Part shown: positions 44,033 to 51,501 of the stretch, in pieces
Numbering within the stretch: position 1 is the first letter of the stretch
How the letters are laid out: every line of letters begins with the position of its first letter
Source of the DNA: Variovorax sp. IB41
GTDB taxonomy: Bacteria > Pseudomonadota > Gammaproteobacteria > Burkholderiales > Burkholderiaceae_C
Direction of reading: 5' to 3'
Assembly: GCF_016405905.1 (NCBI RefSeq)
Contig: NZ_JAEFCB010000001.1
Location: 434,001-498,000 of the forward strand
Length of the DNA: 64,000 nt
Position numbers and translations under genes: made by a program
The notes under the pieces: model-generated
Databases searched by the model: none
Seen by the model: only the letters and a program-made list of their open reading frames with translations
What the model was told of the DNA's origin: nothing

Positions 44033-45046
44033 TCAGCCTCCCAGGTTCTGCTTGAAGAAATCGACCCAATGCGGCACCGCCACGAACCGGTCCTTCCAGT
44101 AGCCGGAGTGGTAGATCGTGCTCTTGCACTTGGCGAACATCGGTGCCGAGTCCGTGCCCGCCATGGTCTGGCCGCTGTTGAGCTCTCTGACCGTTGAACC
44201 CTCAATCAAGATGTCGCACTTCGCATAGTGCGGACCGAAATTGTTGCGCTGGCGCTTGTACGGTGCGTCGAAGCTATGGCCCTCCCCTTCCAGCACCACG
44301 ATCTTGGCGTTGCCGCCGCGCCCGTTCATGTACGGCACATAGCGTTCGCAGTACCGACTCGGCGTCTCGTCATCGACTTCACCGGTGATGAACAGAAACG
44401 GTGTGCCGACATACCCATCTCGGTTAGCGTTGCGGAACCCGCAATAACCGTACATTCCGACCACCGCGTCCAGCGGCTGCGTCTTGAAAGTCTTGGCGTA
44501 CAGCCGCGTCATGTTGCGATCAGCGAACTCGTGGACCCACTTCTGGACCAGCAAGATCGCTGCTGCACCGCCCTGCGACTCGCCGATGCTTCCGATCTTG
44601 GTGAAGCCTTTGGCACGCAGCAGATCGGCCGCGGCCAGGCTGTCGAACGCTTCGTTCAGTTCGGTAGCGCCCTTTGCCGCAGCTGCTACGTAGTCATCGT
44701 GCGTGGAGCCGACACCGCGCGGCGTCCAGTGATCGATCACGAGTGCAGCTAAGCCGGCCTCGCGCAAGCTCTTCACGTAGTCGAACATGCGTGCGTCCAC
44801 GCCCTGCGAGCCATGGCTGATCAGCACGATCTTGCTCTGGCCCGGCTCGGCGAACAGCAAGCCTTTGGCGTCCAAGCGGTTGCAGACGAACGGCGTACCG
44901 GCACAGACCATGCTCGACCAGGAGAGTTGCTCGGCCGCCCCGGCCGGCGTTTGCCGAAGCGCCGCGGCGCTATCAGTCTGCGCCGAGACCAGTGCCGACG
45001 CGGCAACGGCGACCGCAGCGATGGCGGTTTTGACATTGATCCACAT
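44033..45046 (-). CDS. secreted alpha/beta hydrolase (dienelactone hydrolase-like)
   Basis: A 337-residue protein with a signal peptide (MWINVKTAIAAVAVAASALV, cleavage after VSA). The alpha/beta hydrolase core shows IVLISHGSQGVDARMFDYV, VIDHWTPRGVG, the nucleophile elbow GSIGESQGGAAA and a C-terminal EGEGHSFDAPY with the histidine. The group resembles dienelactone hydrolases; it probably cleaves an ester or thioester in the periplasm. It is the last gene of a minus-strand operon with the proteins at 45187, 45867 and 46305, after a 140-base gap. ATG 45046 is set by the signal peptide. Confidence 0.85.
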   Translation of the reverse strand: MWINVKTAIAAVAVAASALVSAQTDSAAALRQTPAGAAEQLSWSSMVCAGTPFVCNRLDAKGLLFAEPGQSKIVLISHGSQGVDARMFDYVKSLREAGLAALVIDHWTPRGVGSTHDDYVAAAAKGATELNEAFDSLAAADLLRAKGFTKIGSIGESQGGAAAILLVQKWVHEFADRNMTRLYAKTFKTQPLDAVVGMYGYCGFRNANRDGYVGTPFLFITGEVDDETPSRYCERYVPYMNGRGGNAKIVVLEGEGHSFDAPYKRQRNNFGPHYAKCDILIEGSTVRELNSGQTMAGTDSAPMFAKCKSTIYHSGYWKDRFVAVPHWVDFFKQNLGG

Positions 45047-45186
45047 GAATGTTGTTCCAGTTATTGGGTTGCATGAGCCATGCGGCGCATCGCACCGCCA
45101 GGTGCTATGCGCCAAGCTGAGGGACGGCCGTGCTCTTGCCCGGTCTTGGCCGGACGATGCGGCAGCGTCACGGACGAAAGTGATCG

Positions 45187-45870
45187 CTACATCTTTGTGC
45201 GCTGGGCATCCGTTGCTTTGCGCGCTCGCTCGGAGGCTTCGCGCTCTTCCCGGTAGTACTGCAAGATGGCGTTCGACTGGACCAGCAGCACTGCGGCGTA
45301 TCCCTTTTCGTCGCACGTGTAGTACGGATAGCTCCGGTAGCTGCAGCTGGCGAGCTGCGCCGTGCCCCACGGTCGCTTCCAGATCGTGGTCTCGGTGTCG
45401 AAGTTCGGCACTCTCGCGTCCATCGACGATAGCTTCCAGATCAACGGCTTTCGCTCACTTGGTCGAGCGCCGAACCTCTCGGAGAGTCTCTGAACAAGCT
45501 CTTCATACCGCTGCTTTCGCATCGCTGGCGTGAACTGCTCCGAGAACGTCTTGAACGTGTTCAGCTGGAACCTGGCCTCTTGAATGACGCCATCAGCCGT
45601 GGTGTACAGGCTGACGTTGAGCCGGTCGGTGACCCAGGTCGGTCGGCGGTCATCCGGAATGCTCAACTCGTCATGCCAAAGCTGGCCATTGCCGAGCCTG
45701 AACGGAATCTCGGATTTCCAACCCTTGCGCGGCGTCGTCCCATCGATGGTGTATCCGAAGAACGTTTGATCTTCCAGACTCGATGGCTGCGACGGCGTCT
45801 GTGCTGTTGCTTGTGATACGGCGAGCAGCAGCGAAAGCGAGATGGCGGCGTAGTGGTGGCGGCGGCTCAT
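45187..45870 (-). CDS. hypothetical secreted protein
   Basis: A 227-residue protein with a signal peptide (HHYAAISLSLLLAVSQATAQ). The mature part contains FGYTIDGTTPRKGWKSEIPF, a region of charged helices (RYEELVQRLSERFGARPSER) and a cysteine pair (LASCSYRSYPYYTCDEKGY) that could form a disulfide, ending in a basic helical tail. No family recognised. ATG 45870 overlaps the stop of the zinc-ribbon gene (ATGA at 45867-45870), so the two are translationally coupled. Confidence 0.7.
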   Translation of the reverse strand: MSRRHHYAAISLSLLLAVSQATAQTPSQPSSLEDQTFFGYTIDGTTPRKGWKSEIPFRLGNGQLWHDELSIPDDRRPTWVTDRLNVSLYTTADGVIQEARFQLNTFKTFSEQFTPAMRKQRYEELVQRLSERFGARPSERKPLIWKLSSMDARVPNFDTETTIWKRPWGTAQLASCSYRSYPYYTCDEKGYAAVLLVQSNAILQYYREEREASERARKATDAQRTKM

Positions 45871-46283
45871 CGCTTGAACCCCATGACCAGCGAGATGACC
45901 AACGTCACCAGAAAACACAGCATCTGCTCGGACGATCCGATTGACGTCGTCAGCGTGTACAGGTAGTACACCGATGCGATCAGGATGGCATTCCGGATGT
46001 TCTTCGGGAAAGTCTTTACCTCACCCTTCGAGTCGTAGTACATCGGTCCGGTCAGTGCGACCAGCGCGGCGATCGGAGCGATGGTCATGAGCGACGCTAT
46101 CAAGAACCAACGCCGGCGATACCACTGGGTCTTGGCGTACTCGCTCGACGCCGCGGCCAACGGCGCAGATACGGTCGCGCCGCCCGCCACAGAAAGATGC
46201 TGTGGTGCGCCGCATTTTGGGCACGTCGGCGCCGTCTCGTGAATCTGTACGCCGCAGCCGCGGCAATGCACAAAGGTTGTCAC
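45867..46283 (-). CDS. zinc-ribbon membrane protein (second copy)
   Basis: A 138-residue protein starting at GTG 46283, with gaggag 8 bases upstream. N-terminal zinc ribbon CRGCG...CPKCGAPQ, then about three hydrophobic segments (FLIASLMTIAPIAALVALTG; AILIASVYYLYTLTT; MLCFLVTLVISLVMGF). The first 30 codons and the leader are plainly duplicated from or in the gene at 46305. It is probably an inner-membrane protein with a cytoplasmic metal-binding head. Function unknown. Confidence 0.75.
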   Translation of the reverse strand: MTTFVHCRGCGVQIHETAPTCPKCGAPQHLSVAGGATVSAPLAAASSEYAKTQWYRRRWFLIASLMTIAPIAALVALTGPMYYDSKGEVKTFPKNIRNAILIASVYYLYTLTTSIGSSEQMLCFLVTLVISLVMGFKR

Positions 46284-46304
46284 TTCAATTCTCCTCGTCA
46301 GTTG

Positions 46305-46655
46305 TTAAAGGTTTGCGATGCAGATCAGCAAGCCGATGCCTGCCGCCACGAGACCAACCGCGGCTGCGATGCGGCCGGGTTTCTGGTGATAGGTGCTCAA
46401 CCCCGCGCAGATGACGGCGGTGAGCGTCAAGCCAAAGGCGCCCAGCAGCTCGTCGCGGTCAGACGGAAAGCCATCGGTCAGTACGGCCAACAGCATCAGC
46501 ACGCCAAGGACGCACGAGACGATGCCCAGGGCCGGACTACCGGCTGAAGGCGACGCGGCTACGACTTGCTGCTGTGGAGCGCCGCAGTACGGACATACGG
46601 CTGCTCTCGTATGCAATGACTGGCCGCAGGCGCGGCAGTGAGCAAAGGTCGTCAT
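46305..46655 (-). CDS. zinc-ribbon membrane protein (first copy)
   Basis: A 116-residue protein: zinc ribbon CRACG...CPYCGAPQ, then three transmembrane segments (LGIVSCVLGVLMLLAVLTDG; GAFGLTLTAVICAGLSTY; IAAAVGLVAAGIGLLICIA). ATG 46655 has gaggag ahead of it. It heads the four-gene minus-strand operon and is divergent from the XRE gene at 46779, which may regulate it. Confidence 0.75.
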   Translation of the reverse strand: MTTFAHCRACGQSLHTRAAVCPYCGAPQQQVVAASPSAGSPALGIVSCVLGVLMLLAVLTDGFPSDRDELLGAFGLTLTAVICAGLSTYHQKPGRIAAAVGLVAAGIGLLICIANL

Positions 46656-46716
46656 CAATTTCTCCTCACCGTGTTGTTTTCTAAGCCCCACATTTCCTGC
46701 GAGGCGTGGTGTTTTC

Positions 46717-46732
46717 GATGCACATACGCATC
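46717..46732. promoter_or_regulatory. inverted repeat GATGC-acatac-GCATC in a divergent promoter
   Basis: Lies in the 123-base spacer between the zinc-ribbon operon (minus) and the XRE gene (plus), next to AT-rich candidates for -10 boxes (tagtatattc). A likely operator for the XRE protein. Inference from position. Confidence 0.4.
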
Positions 46733-46778
46733 ATTAGTATATTCATCGATGCGAGTACTGCGTGGATACAGCCGCTAC

Positions 46779-47198
46779 ATGCGTGCAGATTCAGCATTGA
46801 TGACATCAGCCTCTCGCTCAAGCAAGCCCGCCACATCGCAGCCAAAGACCGACGCCAAGCTGCCACACACCGCTTCCCGTCCGGAGCGCGATGCAAACCC
46901 CGTATCACTGGCGTTGGGTAAACAGCTCAAGAGCTTGCGAATCGATCGCCAGCTATCTCAGGAAGAATTGGCGGACAAGTCCGAAGTGGATCGAACTCAG
47001 ATCAGCCGGATTGAGCGGGGCGTTGCCAATCCGTCTCTGATGACGCTGTCCATCATTTGCTACGTGCTCGACATCACACTGTCGGAGCTACTGGCCCCGA
47101 TCAAGAAGAATTTGAAGCCGCACTGGGCCGATCCAACGGCCCCGATTCGGCGTGCCGCGGCACAAGGACAAAGATCAGCGCCACGTCGACTGCGCTAG
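46779..47198 (+). CDS. XRE family HTH regulator
   Basis: A protein of about 139 residues with a flexible N-terminus and a canonical XRE HTH: ALGKQLKSLRIDRQLSQEEL, ADKSEVDRTQISRIERGVAN and the dimer region SLMTLSIICYVLDITLSELL. A basic C-terminal tail follows. The start is uncertain: ATG 46749, 46779 or 46800 are all in frame and none has a strong ribosome site. It probably regulates the divergent operon at 46655. Confidence 0.75.
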   Translation: MRADSALMTSASRSSKPATSQPKTDAKLPHTASRPERDANPVSLALGKQLKSLRIDRQLSQEELADKSEVDRTQISRIERGVANPSLMTLSIICYVLDITLSELLAPIKKNLKPHWADPTAPIRRAAAQGQRSAPRRLR

Positions 47199-47224
47199 CT
47201 GCTTGCGTGTTCTCGAGACTTCGC

Positions 47225-47494
47225 TCAGTCCGTCCGGCGACACTCAGCGGCCAGCACCATGCAGTGCGCGGCCAGATCACCAAGCTCGGCCATAAGCCAG
47301 CCCAGTGCTTCGATACTGTCGGCACCGACTGTGCCGTCTTCGATCACCGGCGACGAATTCGCTAGCAGATGACCGAGCGCGCCCAGACCGTTCTGGCACA
47401 CGGCCATGATGGCTTGCGCGTTGTCGGCGAGTCGGCGTCGCGCCTCGTCGTCTTCCGAGGACGGCATCTTCAGATCGCATAGGAGCTGTCGCAT
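47225..47494 (-). CDS. small helical protein of unknown function
   Basis: An 89-residue protein from ATG 47494 (MRQLLCDLKMPSSEDDEARR), helical, with ADNAQAIMAVCQNGLGALGH, IEDGTVGADSIEALGWLMAE and a cysteine near the C-terminus (LAAECRRTD). A GTG at 47560 with ggggag upstream would give 111 residues and overlap the preceding gene by 17 bases, so the start is open. It is the last gene of the minus-strand operon beginning at 49871. Proteins like it occur in plasmids and ICEs as uncharacterised ORFs as far as I remember. Confidence 0.6.
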   Translation of the reverse strand: MRQLLCDLKMPSSEDDEARRRLADNAQAIMAVCQNGLGALGHLLANSSPVIEDGTVGADSIEALGWLMAELGDLAAHCMVLAAECRRTD

Positions 47495-47543
47495 CGGCCG
47501 CAGCGCCACGCTTCGATGTTGATGCCGTCGAGCGGCATGTCGA

Positions 47544-48272
47544 TCAGCTGCGTCGCTCACTTCGCACTCCCCGGCCAAAAAAGCTGTCGTCGTTGCGGAC
47601 CAACGAGATGGCCGACAGCAACTTCACCGGCTCACTCTGGCCCATGGTCGTGTAGTGCCAGTGCACCGACGCCCGCCGTTTGTCGAATGTCACTGGCTTG
47701 TCGATGCTCAGAATTCCATTGCAGCTCGCAAACGGCAAGGCATCATCAGATGGGTCCAGCACCAGCAAGGAATCGACCGTCAGCTTCTGGCCGACCGCAA
47801 TGCCGCCGCAGCCGACGCCGAGCACCACATGCCGGTGATGGTCCTTGACGGCTTCGTAGCTGATCAAGGTCAGCTGTGCCCTCTTTAAGGAGTCCACGGC
47901 AAACGCATCGACGCCACGGTCAAAGCCGTCAGCCCAACGGACGGTGATCGGCAGTTCCATCGCTTCGAGTGCTTCCACCACGTCCGGCGCGTAGGCACCC
48001 TCGTGCCAGCTGTCGCCCAGCATTGTGTAGAGATCGGCGGCGACACCGTACTTCCGATGCGCCATCGCCAAGACGGCACTGCGCTTGACCAGATCAAGGA
48101 TGACCAGCGCCATTGCCAAGCTGTACATCGCGCACGCGCTGTCGGCTTCACCCTGGCGGATATGAGCCGGAATGGGGTCTTGTCGCCGGCCTGTGGTCGT
48201 CAGCACGTTTCCGATATCGAGCGCCGGGTGATACCGCTGAACACGCATGCCCGCTTTGGTCGCCCGCGCCAT
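47544..48272 (-). CDS. C39/papain-like cysteine peptidase-like protein
   Basis: A 242-residue protein. RQGEADSACAMYSLAMALVI places a cysteine after a Q-rich approach, HHRHVVLGVGCGGIA supplies a histidine and SLLVLDPSDDALPF an aspartate, the spacing of the C39/papain-like fold (Q..C, H, D/N). No family name can be given with certainty and activity is untested. ATG 48272 follows the previous stop by one base (TGAgATG), so translation is coupled to the gene at 48274. Confidence 0.55.
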   Translation of the reverse strand: MARATKAGMRVQRYHPALDIGNVLTTTGRRQDPIPAHIRQGEADSACAMYSLAMALVILDLVKRSAVLAMAHRKYGVAADLYTMLGDSWHEGAYAPDVVEALEAMELPITVRWADGFDRGVDAFAVDSLKRAQLTLISYEAVKDHHRHVVLGVGCGGIAVGQKLTVDSLLVLDPSDDALPFASCNGILSIDKPVTFDKRRASVHWHYTTMGQSEPVKLLSAISLVRNDDSFFGRGVRSERRS

Positions 48273-48273
48273 C

Positions 48274-48660
48274 TCAGTAGTCCGAGGGTAGGAGCAACGT
48301 TGTGACCGAAAAGTCTCTTTCGGTTATCACGTAGACCTTCGGCGAACGGCGACGCTCTTCACTGGTCATCGACTGGAGCACGGTCGGATCGAGCAGCCGA
48401 TAGACCGACAGCAGCCGGTTGCCGAGCTTCAGTGCTTCGTCGTTGGACCGCGCATCGTCGGCACCGACATCGCCCCAATCGCCACATTGATGGCGAGCCA
48501 GCAATGCCGAGGGCGAGACGCCATGCTTTTCCAGCAGCGCCAATGCCGCGGGGGTTGCGACCGTGCGGCCCAACCGAAAGCGCGGTTCGGAATTGCAGGG
48601 CGCGGCACTTGTGCAACGCTTGGTCTTGAATTTGGTCTCGGGCTTGAGAAGATCGCACAT
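48274..48660 (-). CDS. plasmid/ICE-type hypothetical protein, often annotated as R-M subunit
   Basis: A 128-residue protein with a central LGRTVATPAALALLEKHGVS, ALLARHQCGDWGDVGADDAR and the end YVITERDFSVTTLLLPSDY. This wording is well known in mobile elements, where it is commonly labelled as a plasmid-related or (without good reason) restriction-modification subunit M protein. The extra Cys-rich N-terminus (KRCTSAAPCN) is not typical of the family. ATG 48660 gives MCDLLKPETKFKTKRC. Function unknown. Confidence 0.7.
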   Translation of the reverse strand: MCDLLKPETKFKTKRCTSAAPCNSEPRFRLGRTVATPAALALLEKHGVSPSALLARHQCGDWGDVGADDARSNDEALKLGNRLLSVYRLLDPTVLQSMTSEERRRSPKVYVITERDFSVTTLLLPSDY

Positions 48661-48794
48661 GAGAATTTTCTTTGTTCGTTGAATTCGAGACGTGCGAAGA
48701 CCTCCGAAAACCATCGTTCGGATACGCGTGCGCACACGTCAGTGGTTGGAATCAGGGCAGCCAGCAGTGGCTGCAGAAATGGAACTTCTTTCTG

Positions 48795-49871
48795 CTATGC
48801 GGCGGCAACTGAGGCGACCGCGTACAGCGCCTGCATCAGCGCCAGAACCGTCACCGCCCGGTGTCGCTGGCCGTGATCGACAAAGCAACGCTGGACCGTC
48901 GACTCGATCAGGTCGAACGTCAGATGTCCAGCAAGCGGCTGGTACTGCTCGGCCGGAATCTGCCAGCCGGTGAGCCAGGTGATCACGACCGCTATCTGAG
49001 CCGCGCTCATCGAACGCTCGTTGCGCGCAGTCACAAAGACCTCGGCGACGGGCAGATCGAACCACTCAACAAGCAGACCGTCGGGTACATCGTTCTCAGG
49101 TTGCAGCGTCCAATGGGACCGCGGCTCCAGCAGATCGGCCAGCAGCGCGCTTCTTGAACGATGAACGGTTTCCAACACTTCCACCAGCGTCTCGCTGGCT
49201 TCCAGGCACTGGCTCACGCTCGACGGCACGCGCAGCGTATCCGTCAGCATCAAGCGCAGAGCCCGCAGTCGGCACGGCGAGGCCAAGCAAACGGCCACGG
49301 CGATTGCAGGCTCGTCCAGCAAGATCGAAAGTGCCTCGATGGCATCCGCCCAGTTCTCGCACGGCACGCATCCGAGCACCCGATTGAGCACAGCCGGATG
49401 CTCGGTTTCAGCACAGTAGGACCAGAGCAGGAGCTTTCGCTCGACCTCAGTCAGATGGAGCAATTCCGCGAGCCAGTCGAGATTCCTGAGCACGGAACAT
49501 TCGCCATCGAATTCAGGCACTACCAAGGCCTGTATTTGGATACCGAATAACACTGGGTCGATCAGCTCTTCCGGGCAATCGACGGGCAAGAGGAATCGCG
49601 GAACATTGGCGGAATAAATGCGAACGTTCGCAATACCAAGCTCGGGGGCAAAGTAATTCCGAATATGACGAGCGGCCCGCTGGAATTCTTCGCCCTGATC
49701 GTCGTCGATCAAGCGATGCAAATTCGCACCGATAAACTTCAGCATCAGCTTCGTTTGGGCTTGGCGGAACGCCATATTGCAGGGGTGTTCGGGCACGGAA
49801 AAGGGCAATGCACGGGGTGTAGCAACCAATGCTTCGGGCATGGCTGCGCCACCGGACAAGGTGTCGGTCAT
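48795..49871 (-). CDS. hypothetical protein, first gene of a four-gene operon
   Basis: A 358-residue mostly helical protein. ATG 49871 has ggag six bases upstream. The segment LAELLHLTEVERKLLLW is similar to the N-terminal helical domain that precedes the AAA core in a group of bacterial AAA ATPases, but no Walker A motif follows here, so the ATPase core is absent or has been lost. The C-terminal 90 residues (AAQIAVVITWLTGWQIPAEQ) may be a separate domain. It is upstream of the gene at 48274 with a 134-base gap. Function unknown. Confidence 0.6.
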   Translation of the reverse strand: MTDTLSGGAAMPEALVATPRALPFSVPEHPCNMAFRQAQTKLMLKFIGANLHRLIDDDQGEEFQRAARHIRNYFAPELGIANVRIYSANVPRFLLPVDCPEELIDPVLFGIQIQALVVPEFDGECSVLRNLDWLAELLHLTEVERKLLLWSYCAETEHPAVLNRVLGCVPCENWADAIEALSILLDEPAIAVAVCLASPCRLRALRLMLTDTLRVPSSVSQCLEASETLVEVLETVHRSRSALLADLLEPRSHWTLQPENDVPDGLLVEWFDLPVAEVFVTARNERSMSAAQIAVVITWLTGWQIPAEQYQPLAGHLTFDLIESTVQRCFVDHGQRHRAVTVLALMQALYAVASVAAA

Positions 49872-50518
49872 AAAAGCTCCGAGAGTGAGTGGGAACAGGG
49901 ACGTCGAATCAGACGCGCGGGCGCTGGCATCGGCCACGACAAGGCGGCCGGCGAGCGGTCAGAAACGATCTGGGAAAGCGAAAGTCGACGGTAGAAAACC
50001 GCCGATAACCAGGCTGCCAGCCGACAACTCAATTAGCCGTCGAACTCGGAATTGGTCAGAAAAGCATAAAAAACCGCTGAAAATCAGCTGTTTTCAAGCC
50101 AAAAACAGTGGATTTCAAGAAAATCCGGCTATTTGCTCTATTTTACCACAAATTTCGATAAAATAGAGTCAATTGAAATTGCACAGATCAATGGCATTTC
50201 GATCATTCAATTCAATTGATTTGTCTGTCATTTTCAATGCCCAGCTTTAAACCGCTGGTGGTGGTGGCAGACAAAAAACCCCGCCGAAGCGGGTAGTAAA
50301 TGATCCGAAGACAGGGATCGAATGGCCGCACTACAGGACGCCTCGATGAAAACGATCGGCACTGACATTCAAAACAGCAGGGAAATTTCCGCTGGGCCGC
50401 TCTGGCGTAGGAGATGGGCTGGCATCGGGATGCGCGTTTTGCGCATCGCTTGAGCGTCGTCGAACCGCCACTGTCAGGTAGTCAGGTCGGCGCAGCCGGC
50501 CGCTAACCGGAGACAACC
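49872..50518. other. 647-base AT-rich spacer with inverted repeats and a terminator
   Basis: No gene. The stretch 50050-50230 is the AT-richest of the window. It holds a perfect 10-bp inverted repeat CTCTATTTTA / TAAAATAGAG (50136-50145 and 50159-50168) and TCAATTGAA / TTCAATTGA (50169-50177 and 50211-50219). It is the promoter region of the minus-strand operon and could also be an origin or the right end of the island. The remainder 50300-50518 has no recognisable content. Confidence 0.5.
50273..50293 (-). terminator. rho-independent terminator on the minus strand
   Basis: Minus-strand stem CCCGC-ttcg-GCGGG followed by gTTTTTT (plus-strand aaaaaaccccgccgaagcggg). It would end transcription coming leftward from beyond 50300, where no minus-strand gene is visible; an unannotated short RNA there is possible. 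Confidence 0.7.
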
Positions 50519-50698
50519 ATGGCAGACGATCCCAAGAAGACAGGGCTGGACCGCAAACTGATCGCCATGCATGAGCCTCACGAGGTGCGCTCGTGGATGG
50601 AATCGCTTGGCTGTACCGAGACACAGCTGCGCGATGCGGTGAAGGCCGTCGGCAACTCTGCGGAGGCCGTGCGCGAATACCTCGCCGGCAAGCGTTGA
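50519..50698 (+). CDS. DUF3606 domain protein
   Basis: A 59-residue protein starting at ATG 50519 (ccggagacaacc leader): MADDPKKTGLDRKLIAMHEP, then HEVRSWMESLGCTETQLRDA and the end EAVREYLAGKR. This is the DUF3606 pattern (D-x-x-K-T-G-x-D-R, E-V-R-x-W, L-x-x-A-V). Small proteins of this kind are widespread in soil proteobacteria and often sit with stress genes; function unknown. Its TGA overlaps the next ATG by one base. Confidence 0.85.
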   Translation: MADDPKKTGLDRKLIAMHEPHEVRSWMESLGCTETQLRDAVKAVGNSAEAVREYLAGKR

Positions 50699-50955
50699 TG
50701 AGCCACATTCGGCGCATTGCCGTACACGTCGACGAGCCTGATCCTGGCCTTTTCTACTGGGTGCTCATGGAGGAAGGCGACGACACCAGTCAATGGGTCG
50801 AGCTCGAGTCCGCTGATGAGCACTACGACATGTGGCTTGACGCGCTGCAGGCTGGCGTTCGAGCGCTTGAGGGCTATGCGCCAGACGAGCGGATCGGCCC
50901 CAGGGCGTCCGGCGACGACGAAGACGCCAACCCAGTTCGGGAGCAAGAAACATGA
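50698..50955 (+). CDS. 85-residue acidic hypothetical protein
   Basis: A short acidic protein: MSHIRRIAVHVDEPDPGLFY, WVLMEEGDDTSQWVELESAD, an aromatic/acidic stretch and an acidic C-terminus (ASGDDEDANPVREQE). Its start overlaps the DUF3606 stop by one base and its stop overlaps the next ATG (ATGA at 50952), so the three small genes form one translationally coupled unit. No family recognised. Confidence 0.7.
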   Translation: MSHIRRIAVHVDEPDPGLFYWVLMEEGDDTSQWVELESADEHYDMWLDALQAGVRALEGYAPDERIGPRASGDDEDANPVREQET

Positions 50956-51149
50956 CGCCCCAACGAGAACCCCGACCGTCTGTTCTAGGGAAGCGGCTGA
51001 TGTTCACTCTGCTGGCGATCATCGCCGTAGTCATCGTGGGCGTGCTGTTTGTCTACGGGATAAAGGATCCTGCGAAGGGTCCCGGCAATCTTCCGCCTGG
51101 CGGCGCCTCCGCCCCTCACTCCGAAAGCGGATTGCCCGCATCCAAGTAA
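50952..51149 (+). CDS. 65-residue single-pass membrane protein
   Basis: One clear transmembrane helix (LMFTLLAIIAVVIVGVLFVY) after a basic N-terminus (TPQREPRPSVLGKR), followed by a short Pro/Gly/Ser-rich tail outside the membrane. Overlaps the previous stop by four bases. Function unknown; it may be a small stress-related membrane protein by context only. Confidence 0.7.
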   Translation: MTPQREPRPSVLGKRLMFTLLAIIAVVIVGVLFVYGIKDPAKGPGNLPPGGASAPHSESGLPASK

Positions 51150-51164
51150 GGCATGGACCGTGGC

Positions 51165-51270
51165 GCAGCAAATCAAATGCAAGGGTGCACGGTGGTGCTG
51201 AGATAAGTAATCTCATGCGGATGGAAGGGAATGCCTCGCGTGGTCCCTACCAGTTTGCGCAGTTGCGGTT
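51165..51270 (-). pseudogene. C-terminal remnant of small protein family B
   Basis: The minus strand reads LRKLVGTTRGIPFHPHEITY and stops soon after, matching the end of the family B protein at 27807-28010 (RLIGTKRGIPFHPHEIVYL). Nothing before LRKL matches that family; the DNA there belongs to the oppositely oriented family A gene. It is a fragment joined to, and overlapping, the start of the family A gene at 51215. Confidence 0.5.
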
Positions 51271-51412
51271 TGTCTCGGTGCTCAAATCGACAGGAATGAT
51301 TGAGGCTGAGATGGAGCCACGGTTCTCGTCGATAAACCGGTATTCGCAGCCGCTGGCGGCGACGGTGTTTCGCATTACGGCAGCCGGCAAGACTCAACTC
51401 GAGAACTGGTGA
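51215..51412 (+). CDS. small hypothetical protein, family A copy 2
   Basis: A 65-residue product with FVSVLKSTGMIEAEMEPRF and TVFRITAAGKTQLENW, aligned along its length to the protein at 27238-27486. The first 18 residues (MRMEGNASRGPYQFAQLR) come from DNA that, on the other strand, encodes a family B remnant, so the original start has probably been replaced by recombination. It may still be expressed, but could be a relic. Confidence 0.45.
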   Translation: MRMEGNASRGPYQFAQLRFVSVLKSTGMIEAEMEPRFSSINRYSQPLAATVFRITAAGKTQLENW

Positions 51413-51501
51413 GATGTGCTGATTCAACTGATGGCAAGCAGCGTCGAATGACAAACTTACTCACTGTGTGAGCGCGCTCCTACAAAGCGCATACTCCCGC
51501 G

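Larger units (their letters stand above)
32211..50300. mobile_element. integrated genomic island (right end uncertain)
   Basis: Left end: the tRNA 3' half and an adjacent tyrosine integrase. Contents: HTH and excisionase-like proteins, a replication-initiator-like protein, nuclease and defence-like proteins, many uncharacterised genes, AT-rich spacers and codon use less GC-biased than the flanks. No relaxase, VirB/VirD or capsid genes are visible, so it looks like a non-conjugative integrative element. I place the right end tentatively at the AT-rich block and minus-strand terminator at 50.0-50.3 kb; no copy of the tRNA fragment is found on that side, so the true end may be elsewhere. Confidence 0.5.
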
